Source: Allorhodoferax sp032337135 (GTDB taxonomy: Bacteria > Pseudomonadota > Gammaproteobacteria > Burkholderiales > Burkholderiaceae_C). Taken from it: a stretch of DNA of 64,000 bases. A program made the position numbers and the translations under genes. Below are positions 58,259 to 64,000 of the stretch, one piece after another (positions within the stretch are counted from its first letter, which is position 1; each line of letters opens with the position of its first letter). The notes beneath the pieces were generated by a model. That model was not told where the DNA came from. It made no database searches and worked only from the letters and a program-made list of their open reading frames with translations. The stretch covers positions 682,001 to 746,000 of the forward strand of contig NZ_JAVXZZ010000002.1 in assembly GCF_032337135.1 (NCBI RefSeq), read 5' to 3'.

Positions 58259-59035
58259 ATGGACATGCATGAATGGGGGCAGTGGGCCCTGCTGATGGTG
58301 AGTGCCTTTGGCGCAGGCGTACTCAATGCCGTGGCCGGTGGTGGCAGCTTTCTTACCTTTCCTGCGCTGGTTGCGGCCGGCATTCCACCCATCGCGGCCA
58401 ATGCCACCAGTGCACTGGCGGTGAGCCCGGGCTACCTGGGCAGCACGCTGGGCTTTCGCAAGGAGTTGGCCGCCATGGACCCCCGCGTGCTGTGGCGCGA
58501 GGCCGCCATTGCCGCCGCCGGTGGCGTGGCGGGTGCGCTGCTGCTGCTGGTTACCCCGGCCAAGGTGTTCTCGGGCGTAGTGCCCTGGCTGCTGCTGTTT
58601 GCCACTGCCTTGTTTGCCCTCGGCCCCGCCATTGCGCGCTGGGCCAACGCCCACCGTGGCGGGCAGGGTGGTCAACGTGGCGGCAGCGCCCGAGGCATTG
58701 GCTTGCTGCTGGTGTCGGTGTATGGCGGCTACTTCAACGGCGGCCTGGGCATCCTGCTCATGGCGCTGTACACCGTGGTGGGCGAAAGCGAGCTGAGCCG
58801 GGTGAACGCGCTCAAGAACCTGTGTTCGCTGGTGCTGTCGCTGCTGTCGGTGGCGACCTTTGTGGCCGGCGGCCTCATTGCCTGGCCACAGGGCCTGGCG
58901 ATGATGCTGGCCTGCACCCTGGGCGGCTACTGGGGCGCCCACTGGTCACGCCTGCTGCCTGCCCCGTGGCTGCGCCGTGGCGTCATAGGCATCGGGTTGG
59001 CCATGACGGTGGCGTTCTTTCTGAAGCAGGCATAG
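58259..59035 (+). CDS. TSUP-family transporter (TauE/SafE)
   Basis: 258 residues, about eight membrane helices. TSUP members export or import sulfonates, sulfite or other organic anions. Family stretches: GAGVLNAVAGGGSFLTFPAL near the start and GGYFNGGLGILLMALY in the second half. Substrate unknown. It follows the SGNH gene by 15 bp on the same strand and could share its transcript. Confidence 0.9.
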   Translation: MDMHEWGQWALLMVSAFGAGVLNAVAGGGSFLTFPALVAAGIPPIAANATSALAVSPGYLGSTLGFRKELAAMDPRVLWREAAIAAAGGVAGALLLLVTPAKVFSGVVPWLLLFATALFALGPAIARWANAHRGGQGGQRGGSARGIGLLLVSVYGGYFNGGLGILLMALYTVVGESELSRVNALKNLCSLVLSLLSVATFVAGGLIAWPQGLAMMLACTLGGYWGAHWSRLLPAPWLRRGVIGIGLAMTVAFFLKQA

Positions 59036-59198
59036 CGGGACAGTCGTGGCGGACGGGATGCCCACGGGTTTGACAGCGGTCATCAGCGGCGGTGCCATGG
59101 CTTCTCGCCCCGGAAGCATCGGACTAGAATGAAATCGCACAGGGGGTTGCGTTGCGTGATGGCGCAATGCCCGGATGCTAGGCAAGGAGGTGCGCTCA

Positions 59199-60026
59199 AT
59201 GGCGTTGTGTGGCGTTAGACATGTGGTGCGGGGCTTCGCATTGCCTTTTGCGTTCCTGTGTTTCACGCTCGCGGGTCCTGTGGGGCAGCGGCCATCTTTC
59301 GCAGCCACTCCAACACTGGTCTTCTGCTTTGAGGACGTAGACATCAAGCCGTGGCGCATGGTGGACGGAAGCGGGCTCAACTTCGAACTGATCAACCGCT
59401 CTGCCCAGACAGCGGGCGTGCGTATCAGCTACGCACCCATGCCTTGGAAACGTTGCCTTGCCGAATTGCAGGCAAACCGTGTTGATGGCGCGTTTGCAGC
59501 CAGCTACAAGACTGATCGTCTGGAGCTGGGGGCATTTCCTGGTGGCGCTGTCCCGGATGCCAACAAGCGCCTGCACACGGACAGCTATGTCTTGGTGCGA
59601 AAGAAAGGTTCCGCTGTGGAGTGGAATGGCAAGACCATCCAAGGATTGGATGGCGCCGTCGGCGTGCAGCTGGGTTATTCGGTGGGTGACCAGCTTCGAG
59701 CGATGCAAGTGCCGGTGGACGATGGGAGTGGGACGGTGCAGGAACTCCTGCTCAAGTTGCTGGCGGGCCGCGTAGCAGCGGCAGCCATCGGCGGGGGCGA
59801 CGCCAAGAACGTGCTGAACGCCGACCGCAAGGTAGCGGGGCAATTGGAGTTGCTGCCTATTCCTCTGGTGGAGAAGCACTATTTCTTGATGCTCTCCCAT
59901 GCCTTGCTGGAATCGCGTCCGGCGTTGGCGAGCGCTCTCTGGAAGGGAATCGAGACCGCCAGGAAGTCACAGGTGTACCAGCGTTCGGAAGCCAATGCCT
60001 TCAAGGCCAACGCGAAAGTGCCATGA
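59199..60026 (+). CDS. Periplasmic solute-binding protein (SBP_bac_3-like)
   Basis: 275 residues. Signal peptide (about 1-36, ending SFA before ATPTLV) and a type 2 periplasmic-binding fold with a WKRCLAELQANRVDGAFAASYKTDR segment usual for family 3 amino-acid/polar-solute sensors. No transport genes are near; it is coupled (ATGA) to a sensor kinase, so it may hand a ligand to that kinase's periplasmic part (inference). ATG 59199 has AAGGAGG (59184-59190) 8 bases upstream; an in-frame ATG at 59175 is less likely. Confidence 0.88.
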   Translation: MALCGVRHVVRGFALPFAFLCFTLAGPVGQRPSFAATPTLVFCFEDVDIKPWRMVDGSGLNFELINRSAQTAGVRISYAPMPWKRCLAELQANRVDGAFAASYKTDRLELGAFPGGAVPDANKRLHTDSYVLVRKKGSAVEWNGKTIQGLDGAVGVQLGYSVGDQLRAMQVPVDDGSGTVQELLLKLLAGRVAAAAIGGGDAKNVLNADRKVAGQLELLPIPLVEKHYFLMLSHALLESRPALASALWKGIETARKSQVYQRSEANAFKANAKVP

Positions 60027-62326
60027 CTCTGACCCGTCAGCTACGCCAACGTTGGGCCAATGACGTCTTCTTCCGCATTGGAACGACGGTATTTCTGTCG
60101 CTGACCCTGGCCAGCGTGTTGCACGCGTTTTGGGCCATCCGGTCCTTGTCTGCGCGTGCCGAGCTTGAATTGCAGGAGCGCGCGGATGGCATGGTTGCCG
60201 TGCTGGCCAAGGCACTGGCGCGTCCGCTCTTTGATCTCAATTCCCTGGCGATTGCCAGTGTTGGCGAATCTGTTGGCGGGGATCCCCAGGTGCGTGGTCT
60301 TAGGGTCCTCGGTGCCGATGGGACCGTTCTGGTGGAGAAGGGGGGCATCCTTGCCCCAGGCGCCGAGGGCATCACCCTGGGCCGCGACATCAGCTACGTG
60401 TCGCGGGGGCGGGAGTACCGTGTCGGCCAGGTTCAAGTGTCCTTGTCGACCATGCACAGTGACCAAAAACTGCGTCAGCAGATCATTCAGTTCGTCATGG
60501 CCAACGTGTTCTTGATCCTGGCCACTTGTCTGATGCTGTTTGTGCTGGGGCGCCAAATCGCCCGCCCTTTCAAGGAAATCGAGCTTGCGCTCGATCACCT
60601 ATCCAAGGGTGACAGTGATATCCACCTCTCGCGGCTGGGGCAACCTGACCAACTCGGTCGTTTGTCGGATGCAGTCGAAAGGTTTCGCAGTGTCCTGTCC
60701 AGCCAACGGGCCATGGAGCAGCAAACCAAGATCTTGTTGGAAGAAAAGGCCGGCATTGCGGACAAGCTGAAGGCGATCTATGACAGTTCGAACGATGCGG
60801 TCATGCTGCTGACGGACCAAGGTTTTTTTGACTGCAACCAGCGTACCTTGGACATGTTCGGCGTTGCCAGTCGCGAGGAGTTCGTGACCTTCCATCCGTC
60901 CGACCTGTCCCCTGACCACCAGCCCGACGGACGCACTTCGAAGGATGCCGCGAACGAGCGCATCGGGCAGGCCATGGCCACCGGCGAGTGTCGTTTCGAG
61001 TGGATGCATAGGCGGGCCGATGGGAAGCCGTTTCCTGCCGAGGTTTTGCTGTCAGCGTTTGAGTACGGAGGAAAGAAAGTACTGCAAGCGACAGTGCGGG
61101 ACATTACGCGGCGCAGGCAAACAGAACAGGAACTCCAAAGCCTGAACAGCAACCTTGAATCCCGAATCGCGTTGCGCACCCAGGAAATGACCATGGCGCT
61201 CGAGAGTTTGGCGGAGAGCCGGCAAAAGCTCCAGGCCATTGTCGACACCGCCTTGGATGCGGTAGTGCGCGTCGATTCAAACGGGTTGATCGTCGGATGG
61301 AACAAACAAGCGCAGAGCATTTTTGGCTGGAGCCATGACGAAGCGATTGGCCGCGACCTGACATCGACGATCATTCCGGAGCAATACCGGCAAGCCCACC
61401 AGCATGGGATGGCGCGATACATGCGTACCGGCACGAGTACGGTGATAGATCGCCGCATCGAGATATCGGCGGTGGACAAGGCGGGCCGAGAGTTTCCGAT
61501 TGAATTGGCGATCACGCGCGTTGCGTTGGAAGACGCCAACAAGTTCGAGTTCTGTTCCTTCATCCGGGATATCACCGAGCGTAAGCAAGCCGAGGAAGAA
61601 ATACGGGTATCGCTGGAACGCCAACGGGAGCTGATCCAGTTGAAGTCGCGATTCGTATCGATGGCCTCGCACGAGTTCAGGACCCCGTTGGCAACCATAC
61701 AGTCGTCTACAGATCTGCTGCTGCACTATTTCGATCGTCTACCGCTGACGGAGCGCAATGAATTGTTGGGCACCGTGTCGACAGCCGTGCGTCGCATGAC
61801 CAAGATGCTGGAAGACATCCTGACGATTGGCAAGGAGGATGCGGACCAAGCCATGTTCAACCCCGCGATGCTGTCGATTGAAGACTTCTGCAATGCGCTG
61901 GTGAATGACGTCAGCGCGGAAGCACTCGCCTTGCACGAAGGACGCTCCCGCATTCAACTGACCATTGTTGGGGACGCGAGAAGTGCTTCGATGGATGAGT
62001 CCATTCTGCGCCACATATTTGAGAACCTGCTCTCGAACGCCCTGAAGTACTCCCCGTCTGACGCTCGGGTCGATTTTGACGTCGAATGTTCTCCTGACAC
62101 TGTGGTCTTCCGGGTGCGCGACCGCGGAATCGGGATTCCGCCAGAAGACGTGCCACGTTTGTTTGAGAGCTTTCATCGTGCTGGCAATGTAGGCAATATC
62201 CCGGGTACTGGCTTGGGGCTGGCGATCGTGAAACGGTCGGTCGAGCGGCACCAGGGAACGATTGCGGTCAGCACCCAGGTGGGGGAGGGAACCACTTTCA
62301 CGGTTTCTCTACCGCGACTGAGCTAA
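60023..62326 (+). CDS. Membrane PAS histidine kinase
   Basis: 767 residues. Two membrane helices (about 18-40 and 154-177) around a small periplasmic part, HAMP (about 178-235), PAS (about 250-370), short coiled coil, second PAS (about 405-520; AVVRVDSNGLIVGWNKQAQSIFGW), HisKA with His550 in MASHEFRTPLATIQSS, and a HATPase domain (NLLSNALKYSP, DRGIGIP, GTGLGLAIV). No receiver domain or response regulator gene is near. Its start overlaps the solute-binding gene by 4 bp. A related kinase lies convergent 23 bp away. Confidence 0.93.
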   Translation: MTLTRQLRQRWANDVFFRIGTTVFLSLTLASVLHAFWAIRSLSARAELELQERADGMVAVLAKALARPLFDLNSLAIASVGESVGGDPQVRGLRVLGADGTVLVEKGGILAPGAEGITLGRDISYVSRGREYRVGQVQVSLSTMHSDQKLRQQIIQFVMANVFLILATCLMLFVLGRQIARPFKEIELALDHLSKGDSDIHLSRLGQPDQLGRLSDAVERFRSVLSSQRAMEQQTKILLEEKAGIADKLKAIYDSSNDAVMLLTDQGFFDCNQRTLDMFGVASREEFVTFHPSDLSPDHQPDGRTSKDAANERIGQAMATGECRFEWMHRRADGKPFPAEVLLSAFEYGGKKVLQATVRDITRRRQTEQELQSLNSNLESRIALRTQEMTMALESLAESRQKLQAIVDTALDAVVRVDSNGLIVGWNKQAQSIFGWSHDEAIGRDLTSTIIPEQYRQAHQHGMARYMRTGTSTVIDRRIEISAVDKAGREFPIELAITRVALEDANKFEFCSFIRDITERKQAEEEIRVSLERQRELIQLKSRFVSMASHEFRTPLATIQSSTDLLLHYFDRLPLTERNELLGTVSTAVRRMTKMLEDILTIGKEDADQAMFNPAMLSIEDFCNALVNDVSAEALALHEGRSRIQLTIVGDARSASMDESILRHIFENLLSNALKYSPSDARVDFDVECSPDTVVFRVRDRGIGIPPEDVPRLFESFHRAGNVGNIPGTGLGLAIVKRSVERHQGTIAVSTQVGEGTTFTVSLPRLS

Positions 62327-62349
62327 GGCAAGTCGGTGTTGTGGGGGTG

Positions 62350-64000
62350 TCAGGTTGTACTGCGCAGTGGCAGTAGCACTTCAAAGCTCGTTCCTTGCCC
62401 CGGTTGGCTGTCCACACGGACGCGGCCCCCATGCAGCTCGGTGGCCTGCTTCACGATCGATAGTCCCAGACCGGTTCCGGAAATGGCGCCGACATTGCTT
62501 GCACGCCTGAAGGGCTCAAAGAGGTGGGGCAACTCGCTCGCCGGTATGCCAATGCCATGATCACTGACGGTGATGCAGATGCCGCCATCGGTATCCGACG
62601 TGGTGATCAGAACTTCCCCTCCCGCTGGGGAGTATTTGATGGCGTTCGAAATCAGATTGGCAAAGATGTGTCGCAGCAATTTTTCATCGAACAGCCCGGT
62701 GTCCGTCGCGCTATTGTGCAGGTAGCGCAAATGGCACTTCCCCTCGTGACTGGCCTGTGCGAACTCTTCCAGCAGCGTGGTGATGAACGAAGCCAGATGC
62801 ATCTGCTGTGGGGTGAATTCCAGCATCTTCGCATCGGCCTTGTTGATGAGAAGCACCCGATCGAGCATATCCGTCATGCGGTGCACGGCCGATTCGATGG
62901 AGTCGAGCAATTCGTTGCGCTCCGACACATCGATCCGCTCATGGTAGTGGCGCAGGATGTCTTGCGATGATTGGATGGTGGCCAGGGGGGTACGGAATTC
63001 ATGGGAAGCCATCGCAATGAAGCGCGCGCGCATGCTGTTGAGCTCCATCTGCTGGCGAACTGCTTCCCGTTGGGCCCGTTCCGTTGCCAGGCGTTCGGTG
63101 GCGTCCACCACAAACATCAGCGTCGCGGGGCGTTGACTCCATTCGATCTTCACCGCAGACAGTTCCAGCGAACGAATCTCCTGCTTGGCGGTAATCACGC
63201 GAAAACCGTACGAGGATTCAACCGGCTCTCCGCGCAAGCGACGGGCGTGGCGCGCAACGACTTCATCCACATCGTCCGGGTGGATGGTGGCGGTGAAAGG
63301 CTGGGACAGCAGGAATTCCTCTGAATGACCGACGATTCGGATCAGGCTGGGGTTGGCAAACACCATCTTGCTGTCCTGGACCACGACGACGCCGACACCG
63401 ACTTTTTCGATGACGGTGCGATAGCGCTCCTCTGATTTGCGCAGTTCATCCAGGGCCTCGTAGCGCTCGATGGCACTGCTGACATGGTTGGCCACATAGG
63501 ACAGCACGCTCGCATCGTCGTCGCTGTAGCTGACGCCAGGCACGTAGGCCTGCACCGCCAGCATGCCGCACACCTTGCCGCCGATCTGCATGGGCACCCC
63601 CAACCAGGTCGTGAACGTCATGTCGCCACTGCCTTCGGTCACTTCACCTTGCGCGCCGAGCTCCTGCAGGCGCTGCGCGTCGATGATCTGGGGGCGGTTC
63701 GTGCGCAGGACGAACTCGGTCAGGCCTTTCTTGCATGGAACGTTGTACTCCTGCAGCGTGTCGCCATCGCGTTCGTCAACGTAGTAGGGGAAATTGAGCA
63801 ACTGGTTGGTGGCGTCGTACTGGCAGACGTAGCAGTTCTTCGCGTACAGCAACTCATTGAGCAATGCATGGACACCGCTGAGAAAGTCGTAGAAGGACAG
63901 TCCGGCTGCCGCTCGCTCGGTGATCTGGTACAGGAAACGCTGCAAGGTCTGCGCCTTCTTTTGCTGCTGCGCTTCCTCTTCCAGCTTGCGCTCGTGTAGC
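62350..64000 (-). CDS. GAF-PAS histidine kinase, N-terminus beyond the window
   Basis: Partial gene; the frame stays open to base 64000, so the start lies outside. The visible part (about 549 residues) has a Lys/Gln/Glu-rich coiled coil at the edge, a GAF domain (about the next 150 residues; YVCQYDATNQLLNFPYYVDERDGD), PAS (SKMVFANPSLIRIVGHSEEF), HisKA with the His in MASHEFRTPLATIQSS (codon 63001-63003) and HATPase (NLISNAIKYSP, DHGIGIP, GTGLGLSIV). The kinase core is very similar to that of the neighbouring gene, suggesting a local duplication with domain exchange. No response regulator is visible. Confidence 0.92.
   Translation of the reverse strand, partial: LHERKLEEEAQQQKKAQTLQRFLYQITERAAAGLSFYDFLSGVHALLNELLYAKNCYVCQYDATNQLLNFPYYVDERDGDTLQEYNVPCKKGLTEFVLRTNRPQIIDAQRLQELGAQGEVTEGSGDMTFTTWLGVPMQIGGKVCGMLAVQAYVPGVSYSDDDASVLSYVANHVSSAIERYEALDELRKSEERYRTVIEKVGVGVVVVQDSKMVFANPSLIRIVGHSEEFLLSQPFTATIHPDDVDEVVARHARRLRGEPVESSYGFRVITAKQEIRSLELSAVKIEWSQRPATLMFVVDATERLATERAQREAVRQQMELNSMRARFIAMASHEFRTPLATIQSSQDILRHYHERIDVSERNELLDSIESAVHRMTDMLDRVLLINKADAKMLEFTPQQMHLASFITTLLEEFAQASHEGKCHLRYLHNSATDTGLFDEKLLRHIFANLISNAIKYSPAGGEVLITTSDTDGGICITVSDHGIGIPASELPHLFEPFRRASNVGAISGTGLGLSIVKQATELHGGRVRVDSQPGQGTSFEVLLPLRSTT

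Noticed and set aside
63784..63945. TTG start at 63945 as the true beginning of the last kinase
   Set aside because: The frame stays open to the window edge and reads as a Lys/Gln/Glu coiled coil usual before GAF domains, so the gene is cut by the window.

Overview
The window reads as chromosome of a high-GC betaproteobacterium of the order Burkholderiales, most likely family Comamonadaceae (Acidovorax/Rhodoferax/Hydrogenophaga type). Reasons: an aceE-aceF-lpdA pyruvate dehydrogenase operon with two lipoyl domains on E2 and one on E3, a proteasome-like Anbu/BPH peptidase operon, and five copies of a 54-nt dispersed repeat of a kind I remember (not verified) from Comamonadaceae genomes. No rRNA, tRNA, insertion sequence, prophage or CRISPR array was recognised. 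Gene density is high and no gene-free stretch exceeds about 300 bases.

Layout. 1-5778: end of rpiA (cut by the window edge), a short-chain dehydrogenase, a PilJ-type diguanylate cyclase, a small membrane protein, then on the minus strand a glutaredoxin-like secreted protein, oligopeptidase A and folD. 6692-16320: a sensor kinase/FixJ-type regulator pair, closed by a clear intrinsic terminator in the folD leader, is divergent from aceE-aceF-lpdA. 16452-18417: a divergent pair, an HD-GYP protein with a damaged metal site and a bacteriohemerythrin, separated by strong palindromes. 18491-26937: a LysR regulator, a long acyl-CoA dehydrogenase coupled to a DUF1254 protein, facing a parvulin/HupE/DUF3604 operon. 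27084-31121: ATP-grasp, alpha-E, transglutaminase and Anbu peptidase. 31199-38196: MFS transporter, a solitary large flagellin, DUF2322, EVE, an NAD(P)-binding protein and an HD-domain protein. 38414-45561: kynA, an FAD amine oxidase and a glutamine-synthetase-like ligase, DUF2189, Lrp, a cysteine desulfurase-rhodanese fusion and DUF3088. 45590-47889: SDR and Baeyer-Villiger-type monooxygenase.

48064-56216 is the most unusual part. A two-partner secretion transporter (TpsB) is followed, with overlapping genes, by a TpsA-like exoprotein whose C-terminus is a complete caspase-fold peptidase (His805/Cys855 by my count), then two tandem CHASE2 membrane proteins without any cytoplasmic output domain, then a secreted protein of no family I know. 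Start/stop overlaps (26, 4 and 4 bp) and a 15-bp gap make this one transcription unit. I infer a cell-surface or secreted protease-adhesin with its own membrane sensor/anchor pair. Downstream lie an unknown secreted protein, a tandemly duplicated SGNH-hydrolase-like protein, a TSUP exporter, and a signalling block made of a periplasmic solute-binding protein and two related PAS histidine kinases (the last cut by the window end).

All calls rest on reading the translated sequence and remembered family motifs; no database search was run.
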